A stretch of 64,000 nt of DNA, from assembly GCF_009905375.1 (NCBI RefSeq), contig NC_133652.1, positions 117,638,676 to 117,702,675 of the forward strand, read 5' to 3'. The first letter of the stretch is position 1; each line of letters opens with the position of its first letter. The notes beneath the pieces are model-generated. The model did no database searches. It had not been told where the DNA came from and saw only the letters and a list, made by a program, of their open reading frames with translations. The translations under genes were made by a program, and so were the position numbers. Positions 1 through 10,843 of the stretch are shown piece by piece. This stretch comes from Apium graveolens. Its lineage: Eukaryota > Streptophyta > Magnoliopsida > Apiales > Apiaceae.

Positions 1-349
1 TCTTCTGTCATCCTATCCCCAATAAAGCCTAAAACAGCACTTGCATAATCAAAGTCGGTTTGATTAATGAGAGCATACCCGATTTGTTGACTGAGTATGG
101 GGATTGCATCGAAGTTAGAACATTTGTTGGCGAAGGTCTTTGTAATACAGTCAAAGAAGAAACTCCATTCCCTCCTTATATTGGATCTCTTCAATTGACC
201 CAGCTTTGCCAATGTCTTTTCATACCCCAGACTGGCCATCATATTTTGAAGAACTGGCTCCTCAACAGTTGTATAAACACAGTTCTCGGGCAGCTGCAGT
301 GCTTGCGAACAAATTTAGCTCCATTGAAAATCACGTCTTTTGGTGCCAT
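1..349 (-). pseudogene. Sirevirus extra ORF (aORF), N-terminal fragment
   Basis: The minus strand starts with ATG at 347-349 (MAPKD..) and aligns by eye with the plus-strand aORF that starts at 45,786 (also MAPKD.., then a shared GAKFV). After GAKFV roughly 80 residues are missing, and the match resumes at LQLPE, followed by the conserved block MASLGYE.. LAKLGQ.. IRREWSFFFDCITK.. GYA.INQT. Function is unknown; extra ORFs after pol in Sireviruses have been called envelope-like. The copy runs off the window, so its C-terminus cannot be judged. Opposite-strand reading frames here are shadows. Confidence 0.8.
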
Positions 350-1844
350 CTCTGTAAGAAATTAGGTGAGAAAATATGTTGCACGAAAGATGTTTGTGAG
401 AATGCCTGTAAGAGAATGCTTCAATGAATATTAGAGAGAGAGAATAAAAGAGATTAAGAATAGAAAAGTAAGTAAAAGATTAGAAAATCTTTTAACCCCT
501 ATATATATACTCTCTCCACTCAACAGTTATAATTTTGAAACATGGGATACACTTTACACCTGGCAACGTGTGAATAGTCAGTAAACAAGTAAAGCAGGAG
601 TTAATGGGCACGTAAAATAAGCAATAATGATTGTGCACATGCAGTTTTTCAGGACAAACACGTTTATCACTAATCCATAATGATTATGATTGTTTTTATC
701 TTACCCAAATATATTCTGATTTAAATATGACTGTTTCAGATTTTACCACAAATAAGTCAAGTAAAGAAAAATTCCACGTAAGCATCAAGGATTCCATCAG
801 GATTTAATATCAGAACTTAACTTATACCAGATTTTAACAGTCATCAGAATATGGCTTCAGAACTCAAAAAGTGAATATCTTTTTCTATGATTCTTCATAC
901 AAATACAGACTTGTTTTCTTCAGAGTTTAATCATCAGATCTTGTCCTCAGAAATTATGCAAATGACACTTAACTGTTTGTCAAAAACAACTTAATCACCA
1001 TAGTAATCTTCATCATTCATATGGAGTGAAAGTGTGTGCATTCAGCAGAATATCAGATAAAGATTAAAGTCTGATAAACTTCAGAACATCTTAGAAATAA
1101 GGCATAACTCATAAAAGTGCTTAAAATATGTCATCAATCATTAAGTCTACTATAGAACAAATTTATGCAAGAGTTCACCTCAACTGTTTGTGCTCATTTT
1201 ATGCATCTTTTGAAATTCCTTTTTACAGTGGCTTCTCGGTGTAAGTCAGTCTTGACTGCTTATCAGAATTTATGTTGTTGTCATAGTATTTCTCCAGTAA
1301 TCAGAGAATGTGAAAAGTCACCAAAAAAATTTATTTGCTTTTCTAATGCATATTACTTAATACCGGCAATGTACTTGGGTCTTCCCTTCCATGTATTTAC
1401 TCTAGATCTCAAATGAGTACCTGAATTTTCTTTTCTTTTCTTTTGATAAGTGAGGCTTATCAGCATTTAGTTCATTCTTAAGATTTACTGACATCAGAAT
1501 CTAACAGATAAGAAGCAAGAATCTTGTTTGTGACTTAGTAATAAGATACACAAAGTAAACTTGACTAAGCTCAAAATCAGAATTTGCTTGTGTTAATGAG
1601 TTTCCACATAAACAACTACTTCAAACATGGGATTTCTAGTATGTTAAAGACTACTAGGTCAGCATATAGCACAGTTATCCTCATTGGATTGAATAGTCAC
1701 AGAACATTCAAAACACTATTAGAGTTTAAAGATCCACATCAGATAACAATTAGTATTTAATAAATTTCAATTAAAGAACAAATTTCATGAAGATAAAATA
1801 ATCTGTAAACACTGATCATAAAGTCTGATGCATGAGAATAAAAA
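350..1844 (-). other. Non-coding spacer between pol and aORF
   Basis: About 1.5 kb with no supported ORF. It is homologous by eye to 43.7-45.78 kb of the plus-strand element (for example the stretch around 1,020-1,110 against 44,120-44,220), but lacks the small ORF found there at 44.8 kb. It contains many copies of the half-palindrome ATCAGAACTT/AAGTTCTGAT and relatives. Confidence 0.7.
500..511 (-). promoter_or_regulatory. TATA-like motif upstream of aORF
   Basis: On the minus strand an AGTATATATATAGGGG stretch lies about 150 nt before the aORF ATG at 349 and is followed by a pyrimidine-rich leader. TATA motifs occur at nearly the same distance in the two other aORF copies (32,961-32,967 and 45,627-45,633), which supports a real internal promoter. 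No transcript evidence is available. Confidence 0.5.
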
Positions 1845-2255
1845 CTAAGCAGATTTAGAGAAAGAACCTGAAACCATTCCAAGTTCATTTACCAGTCTTA
1901 TAAAAGTAGCTTCACATAGTGGTTTGGTGAAGATATCTGCTAGTTGTTCATTTGTTGGAACAAAATGCAATTCCACTGTACCTTCCATCACATGTTCCCT
2001 TATGAAATGGTACCTAATGCTGATGTGCTTTGTCATTGAGTGTTGAACCGGATTACCTGTCATAGCAATAGCACTTTGATTATCACAGTAAATAGGGATC
2101 TTAGAAAATTCTAACCCATAATCCAGTAACTGATTCTTCATCCAAGGAATCTGTGCACAATAGTTTCCTGCAACAATATATCCTGCTTCTGCAGTTGATG
2201 TGGAAATTGACTTTTGTTTCGTGCTAAACCAAGAAACCAATTTGCCTCCAAGAAA
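1845..2255 (-). pseudogene. Copia RNase H domain (left Sirevirus pol)
   Basis: This is the C-terminal RNase H of the copia polyprotein, which degrades RNA in the RNA:DNA hybrid during reverse transcription. The frame contains KLVSWFSTKQKSIS, STAEAGYI, the CDNQSAI block and the Sirevirus-typical ending KPLCEATFIRLVNELGMVSGS. One in-frame TAA near 2,253 separates it from the upstream STSGSC block; a CAA (Gln) codon is expected there. This domain is deleted from the plus-strand copy at 43.65 kb, so this is the most complete Sirevirus RNase H in the window. Confidence 0.88.
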
Positions 2256-3370
2256 TTAGCAGCTTCCACTAGTGCTTTTCCTGTCTATTTTGCATCCTGC
2301 GAAATCTGCATCTGAGTAACCTATTAGCTTAAAATCTGATTCTCTAGGATACCACAATCCCAGATCAGTTGTACCCTTAAGGTACTTGAAAATTCTTTTC
2401 ACGGCTATTAAGTGAGGTTCTCTTGGATCAGCCTGAAATCTTGCACAAAGACAGGTAGCATACATGATATCAGGTCTACTTGCAGTTAAATAGAGTAAAG
2501 AGCCAATCATACCTCTGTAGTTAGTAATATCTACTGATAAACCAGTATCTTTATCTAACTTGGTTGTAGTGGCCATGGGAGTGGATGTTGTTGAACTATC
2601 TTGCATTCTAAACTTCTTCAGTAAGTTTCTGGTGTACTTGGATTGACAGATAAAAGTACCTTCTTCATTTTTCTTGACTTGAAGGCCCAGAAAATAGCTG
2701 AGTTCTCCCATCATACTCATTTGATATCTTGACTGCATTAGCTTTGCAAACCTCTCACAGAGTTTGGCATTTGTAGAACCAAATATGATATCATCAACAT
2801 ATATCTGTACCAAAAGTAAGTCCTTTCCGTGGTTGAGGTAGAACAGTGTTTTATCAATTATACTCTGTGAAATCCACTTTCCAGAAGGAATTGAGCTAAA
2901 GTCTCATACCATGCTTTAGGAGCTTGCTTAAGACCATAAAGTGCTTTGTCAAGCCTGTAGACATGATTTGGAAATTTTAAATCTACAAAGCCTGGAGGTT
3001 GTTCAACATAGACCTCTTCTTCCAATTCTCCATTAAGAAAATCACTTTTCACATCCTTTTGAAAGACTTTAAACTTTTTGTGAGCAGCATAAGCCAAAAA
3101 GATCCTTATGGCTTCTAATCTAGCAACTGGTGCAAAGGTTTCATCATAATCAATACCCTCATGTTGAGAGTAGCCTTTAGCAACCAGCCTTGCTTTATTC
3201 CTTATAATTATGCCATCACTATCAGTTTTGTTTCTGAACACCCATTTTATGCCAACAACTGATCTGTTCTTTGGTCTTGGCACTAGGGTCCATACTTTAT
3301 TTCTTTCAAATTCATTTAACTCTTCCTGAATTGATTGCACCCAATCAGCATCTTGAAGAGCTTCTTCCAC
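2256..3370 (-). pseudogene. Copia reverse transcriptase domain (left Sirevirus pol)
   Basis: Reverse transcriptase of the Ty1/copia class. Visible blocks are [43 protein letters not shown], then in the next ORF the catalytic YVDD ([14 protein letters not shown]), YFLGLQVKKNEEGTF, and SLLYLTASRPDIMYATCLCARFQ. The two halves are out of frame around 2,815-2,860, where a small lesion interrupts the [17 protein letters not shown] equivalent. The YVDD is intact, but the frameshift and flanking stops make the polyprotein inactive. Confidence 0.92.
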
Positions 3371-3481
3371 TTTCTTTGGTTCAGTCTGAGATAGAAAAGA
3401 ATGATAAAGACATTCATTTGATGTTGCAGTTCTAGTTCTGAAACCTGCTTCAGGATCTCCAATAATTAAGTCAGGTTTATG

Positions 3482-5212
3482 TTATTTGGTCCACTTCCTT
3501 ATAGATTGAAGTTGACTTCTAGAACTGGATCCTCCCCCGTGATACATGTTGTCTCCATCAGCATTTTCTGATGCTCCCCCTGTAGTTATGCTCTCTGAGA
3601 CTTCAAAATTTGACTTGGATCCTTCAGGATTTGAAGTATCAGAGCTTCCAAAATAATCAGAATTTGACTCATCAGTACTAGGTGAATCAGAGTTTGAAGA
3701 GCCAATGTCAGGTTCTGATGCTTCTTTAGAGTCTTGAGATGTGGTACGATCTTCAGCTTGCTCCCCCTGGACAGGTGCATTTTCCTTTGGAGTCGTTACC
3801 ACAGATTCAATGACATCAGTACTTACAGGTTCAGAGTTTAAGTCATCAGAATTTACAGAATCAGAATTTAAGTCTTTATTTTCAAATCTCAGCTGATCGT
3901 GATCATTGAAATCTTCAAGTCCAGTAATCTTCTTATCATCAAAAGATACATTGATATATTTCATGACAACCCTTGTTCTTAAATTGTAGACTCTGAAGGC
4001 TTTTGTGGAAATTGGATATCCAACAAAAATTCCTTCATCAGCTTTTAGATCAAATTTTGACAGCTGTTCAGGATGAGTCTTAAGAACAAAACACTTACAT
4101 CCAAATACATGAAAGTATTTCAGATTTGGCTTCTTTTTCTTCACCATCTCGTATGGTGTTTTTCCATGCTTGTTTATGAGTGTTGCATTCTGTGTAAAAC
4201 AAGCAGTCTGCACAGCTTCAGCCCAAAAGTAGGTTGGCAGCCTTGCTTCATCAAGCATAGTTCGTGCAGCTTCAATGAGAGTTCTATTCTTTCTTTCTAC
4301 AACTCCATTTTACTGTGGAGTTCCAGGTGCAGAAAATTCCTGTTTGATTCCATTCTCTTTGCAGAACTCTTCCATGATTGAATTCTTGAACCTAGTGCCA
4401 TTATCACTTCTTATAATTTTAACAGAATCTTTGACCAACTTATCCAGCTGTCTGACATGATCAGTTAGAGTAAATGCAGTTTCATTCTTCTTGTGCAAGA
4501 AGTACACCCAGGTGTACCTTTTGAACTCATCCACTATAACCATAGCATATTTCTTCTTTGCAATAGACATGACATTGACTGGACCAAATAGATCAACATG
4601 CAGTAGGTGATAAGGCTCAAGAATTGATGACTCAGTTTTGCTCTTGAAAGAAGATTTTCTTTGTTTTGCCTTTTGACATGAATCACAAAGGCCATCAGGA
4701 GCAAATACTGAATTTGGCAATCCTCTCACAAGATCTTTCTTTACAAGCTCATTCATGTTGTTGAAGTTTAAATGAGAGAGTCTTTTGTGCCAATTCCAGC
4801 TTTCTTCAAATGATGCTCTACTCATCAGATAGATTGCAGAACCATCAGAACTTGTTAAAAGTCTGGCTTCATAAATGTTACCATACCTGTAACCTTTCAG
4901 AACTACTTTACCTGTAGAATTGCTTACAACTTCACAGTGTTCTTCAAAGAAATCCACATGATAACCTCTGTCATATATTTGACTCACACTCAGCAGATTA
5001 TGTTTAAGTCCTGAGACAAGAGCTAATGTTTCAATGATGACATTCCCAATATTAATATTGCCATATCCCAGAGTTTTTCCCATATTGCCCTCTCCATAAG
5101 AAACTCCTGGGCCAGCTTTCTCCACAAAGTCTGAGAGCAGGGCTTTATGTCCAGTCATATGTCCTGAACATCCACTATCCGGTACTAGGATGTTTCTCCT
5201 GTTGCCCTGCAA
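3482..5212 (-). pseudogene. Copia protease and integrase (left Sirevirus pol)
   Basis: On the minus strand: aspartic protease core (VPDSGCSGHMTG, the active-site motif with CSGHMTG typical of this lineage), GAG-pre-integrase (WHKRLSHLNF) with zinc ligands (LCDSCQKAK), then the integrase core with HVDLFGP (first Asp) and RSDNGT (second Asp). A single stop near 4,310 interrupts APGTPQ/NG just before the Glu-bearing VERKN block. The C-terminal part (FHVFGCKCFV, ADEGIFVGYP) leads into a Ser/Asp/Glu-rich linker with many SSD/NSD repeats, ending at a stop near 3,482. The linker carries purine tracts (GGGGGAG) on the coding strand. Homologous to 40.74-42.58 kb of the plus-strand copy. Confidence 0.9.
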
Positions 5213-5224
5213 TCACAAAGACCC

Positions 5225-5873
5225 CTAATGGTTAGTTTTAAGGACCCAGACTTGTTTGGATCCTTTGGCCTTTTTAAGTTTTTTAGCATTTGCAGCGGAT
5301 TTAATATCAGAGTTTATGCTAACATGCTGTTTATCAGAACTTATATTAGACTTTGCATCAGACTTTACACTAGAAGGAATTAAAGCAACTTTCTTCAAAG
5401 AAGGTTTTATTTGATAATAATCATAGTATAAACTATGATATTCCTTACAAGTATAAATGGAATTCCATAAACTACCACAATGAAAATAAGGATTTTGTGG
5501 CTTAAATCTAACAGACTGACTCTTAACTCCTGACTTAGGAGGTAAAGAGTTTATATTCTTATTCTTCCTGCAAAAAGAAGCAAGATGGTTAGAGTTTCCA
5601 CAGTTATAACATTTCTTTCTAGGAGCATTAGGAATAGGCATATAGTTATTGCTTTTATTCACACCTTCCTTTCCAATTCCTATTTTTCCTAGCTGCCTTA
5701 ACCTTGTTGACATTCCTTATTTCTTTCAGCTTATGCTTAAGCTGCTTCTTTGTCATTAAGCCTATGTTGACTTCAGCTGTTTTATCCTGTTCTAATTTGT
5801 CAGAAGTTGACTTATCCTTGACCATTCTATATTTACTTGACCTAAATTCCCTACATTCTTCAATTATCACCAA
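5225..5873 (-). pseudogene. Sirevirus gag C-terminal remnant with CCHC zinc knuckle
   Basis: Two overlapping frames on the minus strand. The first contains a Lys-rich segment (KKQLKHKLKEIRNVNKVK). The second has a CCHC knuckle, CYNCGNSNHLASFC, and ends in KQVWVLKTNH before a stop. It corresponds to the second gag finger region, also seen at 34.6-35.5 kb in the outer element, and it is absent from the plus-strand copy, whose gag has only one knuckle. The nucleic-acid-binding knuckle is expected to package element RNA. Gag upstream of this point is missing. Confidence 0.8.
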
Positions 5874-5880
5874 ATATTAT

Positions 5881-6998
5881 TATTGTGTACTTGTTGAGTT
5901 GGTGGGACTCCCCCACAGCACGATTTTTGGCTGCGATAAAATGTGGAGACCGAGTTTAGAAAAGACGACAGACCGAGTTAACTCGGGCTTATCGACTCCT
6001 GAGATGCATGAATGTGAGATCACTGATTCACTACATGTATAATGCATGACAATTTCCCACTCATTTTGCCTCTGACTAGGAAAAACAAATTAAAACACAC
6101 GAGTGTCAGTGTAAATAGCTACCTTAATGACATTTTAATGAGCCAAATGTGTTGTAATGAAATTGTAAATAGCTAAATACAGTGCAAGTCTCTTTTGAAA
6201 AGGGAGTAAAATGCGTGAGGGCATTATAAATGATGGGCCTTCAATATTCAAATCACTCAACGAGGTTTGTTTCACTTTTGCAATACATTCTTCGAGGGGG
6301 GACGGGGCTATACATGGTCAAATACTAATCACACTTTAAAACATTTCTAAACATGACCACACCATACACTCAACCCCCTCCCCTGTGCATATACATGTCC
6401 AGATATCCTAGACCTCTCTTCATTAGCCACCCCACGTGTGTCATCATTCATCATCCTTGGGGAACTAATAAATTTCAAAAAAAATCAATTGCATGACATT
6501 TTCTTTATATATATAATCAGATATTCGGGCCAGATTACGGGCATCTCGATTAATTCTACCTAAAAACTGACCTAGAATTTTGAAACTGAGAATGACAAGT
6601 CCCTAAAATCTCGGTCCCAACCAGTTAAGCTACCCGGGATGGGTCACATGACCAATGTAATATGTTGGTCAAATCATTTGATTTCACGTACTACATACGT
6701 GTAATAACATTTTGACACGATAAAATTGACATAAAATTCATCTCCATAGTCAAATTTTGACTTTGATGAAATTGACGTAAAATTCATCCCCACCACTATA
6801 TAACTTGTACCGAGATATGCGAAAGATTTTGCGTAAACCAGTTGCATAATATTGCCACACATTCTTACAAGATTTCAGATGCCTCATCCATGAATTAAAT
6901 ATTGTTTTTCACATGGATCCTGCAGTGGGTTTCAGTTAATTCTGTTTTTATGGTTTTATTTATTATTTTTGCTGCGTTTTATGCCTCGAAACCCAACA
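5881..6998. other. Gene-free stretch
   Basis: No protein homology or RNA gene was recognised. It holds a short imperfect direct duplication at about 6,718-6,792 (two copies of an AAATTGAC.TAAAATTCATC unit). The left boundary is where Sirevirus gag homology ends, and the right boundary is the solo LTR target site. Confidence 0.5.
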
Positions 6999-7003
6999 TC
7001 ATA

Positions 7004-7598
7004 TGTTAGGTCACACAACACTGTAGAAGGGGGTTGAATACAGTATAGAATACAATCAAATCGATTTCGAACACAAGTAACAGTAAACAAATATATTCGA
7101 TATAATAAACTCTGTTACAATGGAACTGTTCTCTCTCAATGATGAACAAATATCACGAGAGCTGCTAGGTTACAATGTATGATCTTCTCGATAATGATAA
7201 CTCATATAGTGTAAACCTATGTCTGTGTTTATATAGTATACAGTTACAAGATAACTTCTAATTGATATGGAATATAATTCTGTCTCCTAAAATATATCAA
7301 TCAGATATTTTATACAAGTCTTTAAGTCCTCTAACTCTTTCCATGCATATCTTCTTTTTGTATTAGTCTCGATCTTCTTTCTTGTAAATCAGCTTCCTTC
7401 CTTAACTGTTAGTCCTCCAGTACTGAAGTTCTGATATCCATCTTCTGATATTATCTTCTGATAATCTAAGTCCTGATATCCTTAAGTTATGACTTCCAGT
7501 AAGTACTGATTTTAGTAAGTATTGATATTTCATGTTTGTTAAGATCTGAAAACTAAACATGAAACATATTAGAAATGACATCTCAAATATATCTAACA
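7004..7598 (-). repeat. Solo Sirevirus LTR with 5-bp TSD
   Basis: It begins TGTTAGGTCACACAACACTG and ends ATATATCTAACA. Its reverse complement matches the 611-bp LTRs at 38.8 and 49.7 kb over the full length by eye. It is flanked by TCATA at 6,999-7,003 and 7,599-7,603, a perfect 5-bp duplication. No primer-binding site or polypurine tract adjoins it, so it is a solo LTR and not the 5' LTR of the element at 1-5.88 kb. A TATA-like TATATAAAC lies near 7,228-7,236 on the minus strand. At 7,420-7,540 it holds a cluster of TTCTGATATC-type motifs. Confidence 0.92.
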
Positions 7599-7629
7599 TC
7601 ATATATGTTTTATCCTAACTCAATACAAA

Positions 7630-8417
7630 GGGATGTCAACCGTGTACAATAGCAGTTCTTCGAAAATGATGCTAAAACAATATTGGCAATTTATGTACCT
7701 AAGTGTAATATTCGTGATAGAGTTATATGGGCAAAATCAACAAATGGTATATACTTTTCTAAACCAGTATCTCTTTTGTGGCATGCTCAAAATATTGGCA
7801 CTAGTAACGTTTTGCAAGGGGAGGAGTGGAATATGGTTTGGAGGCTGGTTTTTCCATATATAGTGAAAATCCTTATACGTCGATTATGTCATAATACTGT
7901 ACCAATGAAAAGAAGACTAAGTAACAAGGGTATCGCGATCACTTGAATGCGTCCTATATGCAACAGAGATATCGAGCAGTTATCTCATATTTTTTTATTG
8001 TGAGTTTGCAGAGCAATATTGGCGCACAACGAACCTCTACTATGATTTGAGTACAGTAGAATATGTACCATATTGTGTTTTAAATATGTTAACTATTGTT
8101 CTGTCTACAGATGTGGCCAGAATTTATTTTGTCTTATGGTGAATCCAGTTTTGGAGGAATAAGAAAGTCCAAGAAAACAAAAAGTTCCTCATGATATAGC
8201 TACGGAAGGTAGTTTCAGAATGATGGATGAGCAGAAAAAAATAAAAGGTACATAATAGTTACTTGTCCTAACAATAACAAGCCAAGCCTAAATCTTGTGT
8301 GCACTTGGTCATTACCTGCAGAAGGCATTCTTAAAGTCAATGTTGATGCGTTTGTGGTACAAGATTCAGAAACTTTTTTGATTGGGATGATTCTTAAAGA
8401 TTGTCATGGTGATTTTT
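7630..8417 (+). pseudogene. LINE ORF2 C-terminal part: zf-RVT and start of RNase H
   Basis: The frame around 7,640-8,060 reads like the segment after the reverse transcriptase of plant L1 LINEs: QFFENDAKTILAIYVP, RDRVIWAKSTNGIYF, MVWRLVFP, RRLCHNTVPMKRRLSNKGI, then ICNRDIEQLSHIFFYCEFAEQYW. This is the zf-RVT zinc-binding region with its Cys/His pattern partly decayed. At 8,290-8,417 it continues with W.LPAEGILKVNVDAF...GMILKDCHGDF, the start of the LINE-type RNase H. It is cut by the chromovirus LTR cluster and resumes at 23,908. Several stops are present. It may be a 5'-truncated LINE or the tail of one whose upstream part was lost. Confidence 0.78.
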
Positions 8418-9500
8418 TGTAACGGCCAGTACTTCCGGACTATTAAATCTAAATCAAAACTAATAAAAAATACACTTTATTAATCCAAAAATCTGTTACA
8501 ATAATGACTATTACAAACGCTCAGCTCACGGAAGTATAAAAGTCAATCTAATTTAATTATAAATCCTCGAACTTCAATGTTATCCAACTTGAATCATACA
8601 TAAAACCGAAATTGAAGTAATGAGCTATACAGCCTAACAAGAAAACAACTGATCTAACCAGTAGGCCAAACATCATATAAACATATGATAAAATACGACA
8701 TTCTATACGATAACAAAACAAACACTTTCAAGACACTTTCTTATTCTTATTCGATACATACGATACACATAGTACATAAACAACAATAATCAAATCCCAT
8801 AATTCATGCCACGACCACTACAAACCGGTGATAACGATCCTAAATTTTTAGAAAACTGTCACTACAATCTGGTGACTACGGTCCTAAGTTCTTATTGGAT
8901 ATTTTCACAAACCATGGCACAAATCAAAGATCCAAAATTATCCTCTAAACACCACATAGATACAATAATACATATACTGTAACACATAACACTTTCAAAT
9001 ATATCATCACTTAGCCCATGTATTGATAATCAAATATAAACTCATAACATATAATTTTAAAAATACTAGCAAGATCGATCGAAAAAACTTACCTCAAAAC
9101 CTGATCAGATCTGAATTAACTCTTTTTACCCTCTAAACGACTTATTTTTGAAAAATATGTATCACGAAAGTTAAAGAGAATGAAAAGACCTTTCCGAAAA
9201 GTTTAGAATCAACAAATTCTGACTTGCGATGAATTTTCTATGAATTTTACAAGACTGCTGATTTTTGTGTATAAAAGCCCTACGAGTTCTGACAATTAAA
9301 AATGAGGAAGACGAATGTGATGTATTTATAACGTTAAAAAACCATATTTCCTAACCTACAAGGTATCTATATTAAAGTCTGATCCAAATTCTTGTCCCAG
9401 TAGTTTAATTCAATTTTAAATCATAGTCCTTATCTAATTTTAATCCTTGTTATTCTGTTATTCTACTATAATCTAATTCTAAAAATTACAGGATATTACA
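8418..9500 (-). repeat. Chromovirus-type LTR, copy A (complete, 3' LTR)
   Basis: 1,083 bp with TG/CA ends (minus-strand start TGTAATATCC). On the minus strand a TTATAAATACATCACATTCG segment near 9,320-9,340 gives a plausible U3 TATA box. The adjoining polypurine tract at 9,501-9,540 marks it as the 3' LTR. Confidence 0.8.
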
Positions 9501-9545
9501 TACTACCCTCCTTAAAGAATTTGGTCCTCAAATTCATAATATTCC
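9501..9545 (-). other. Polypurine tract and 3' end of chromovirus internal region
   Basis: On the minus strand the sequence reads GAATTTGAGGACCAAATTC then TTTAAGGAGGGTAGTA directly before the LTR start. A .TTTGAGGAC.AAATTCTTTAAGG.GGG block before TGTAA is the usual pol-end and polypurine-tract arrangement of plant Ty3/gypsy chromoviruses. Confidence 0.72.
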
Positions 9546-9600
9546 TATTTACATCTACGGCCCATTATTCTATTACAATAATGACTATTACAATTATTTT

Positions 9601-10579
9601 GTTACAATAATGACTATTACAAACGCATAGCTAACGGAAGTCCAAAAGTCAATCTACTTCAATTTTAAATCCTTGAACTTCAATGTTATTAAACTCGAAT
9701 TTTAAACAAAACCTGAAATTGAAGTAATGAGCTATACAACCTCGTAAGAAAGCAATCGATCTAACTAGTAGGCCAAACAACATCTAAACATATGATAAAA
9801 TACTACATACGAAATAAACACTTTCGATATACTTTCTTATTCTTATTCGATACATACGATAAACATAGCACATAAACAACAATAATTTAAATCATATAAT
9901 TCATGCCATGACCATTACAAATCGGTGATAACGGTCCTAATTTTCAGAAAACTATCACTACAATCTGGTGCCTACGGTCCTAAGTGCTTATTCGATATTT
10001 TCACAAACCATGGCACAAATCCAAAATTATCGTCTAGACACCACACAGATACAATAATACATATATTGTAACACATAATAGTTTCAAATATATCATCACT
10101 GAGCCCATATTTTGAAATCAAATATAAACTCATAACATACAATTTTGAAAACACTAGAAATATCGATCGAAATACTTACCTCAAAACCTGATCAGATCTG
10201 AATTAACCCTTTTTAACCCTCTAAATGACTTCTTTTTGAAAAACACGAATCACGAAAGTTGAAAAGAATGAAATGTCCTTTCCGAAAAGTCCAGAATCAA
10301 CAAATTCTGACTTACAATGAATTTTTTATGAAGTTTACAAGACTGCTGATTTTTGTGTATAAAAGCCCTACGAATTTTGATAACTAAAAATGAGGAAGAC
10401 GAATGTGATGTATTTATAACATTACAAAACCATGTTTCTTAACCTACAAGTTATTCATATTAAAGTCTTATCCAAATTCTAGGCCCATTAGTCTAATTCA
10501 ATTTTAAATCCCAGTCCTTATCTAATTTTACTCCTTTTTATTCTATTATTAATCTAATTCTAAAAATTATGGGATATTC
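9601..10579 (-). repeat. Chromovirus-type LTR, copy B (truncated)
   Basis: It parallels copy A from its TTACAATAATGACTATTACAAACGC segment to GGGATATTC, but lacks about 90 bp at the low-coordinate end and is joined directly to copy C. The segment TTACAATAATGACTATTACAA is duplicated at about 9,572-9,625. Confidence 0.75.
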
Positions 10580-10843
10580 GTGACAATTACAAACGCACAA
10601 TTAACGGAAGTCCAAAACTTAATCTACTTCAATTCTAAATCATCATACTCCAATGCTATCGAACTCGAATCTTAGACGAAATCTGAAATTGAAGTAATCA
10701 GCTATACAACCCAATAAGAAAATAATCCATCTAACTAGTAGGTCAAGCACATATAAACATATAACAAAATACGACATTTTATACGATATACGAAATAGAC
10801 ACTTTCAATATACTTTCTTATTCTTATTCGATACATATGATAC
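10580..10843 (-). repeat. Chromovirus-type LTR, copy C, first part
   Basis: Starts with a CAATTACAAACGCACAATTAACGGAAG segment homologous to copies A and B and runs into the Athila insertion. The last five bases, GATAC (10,839-10,843), are the Athila TSD. It continues at 23,177. Confidence 0.8.

Larger units (their letters stand above)
1..5880 (-). mobile_element. Sirevirus-type Ty1/copia retrotransposon, internal region only, 5' truncated
   Basis: Read on the minus strand, this stretch runs gag C-terminal part, protease, integrase, reverse transcriptase, RNase H, a non-coding spacer, then the start of an extra ORF cut by the window edge. The order and sequence match the plus-strand element at 39-49 kb. 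No LTR or primer-binding site is present at the high-coordinate end: recognisable gag stops near 5,875 and unrelated DNA follows, so the 5' LTR and most of gag are lost. Stops and frameshifts interrupt every domain. Confidence 0.9.

Noticed and set aside
1..430. Plus-strand ORFs of 101 and 73 codons at the left edge
   Set aside because: They are antisense to the aORF fragment, which has clear homology to 45.8-46.4 kb on the other strand.
7004..7598. 5' LTR of the Sirevirus at 1-5.88 kb
   Set aside because: It has its own TCATA duplication on both sides, and the DNA inside its low-coordinate edge is not a primer-binding site.
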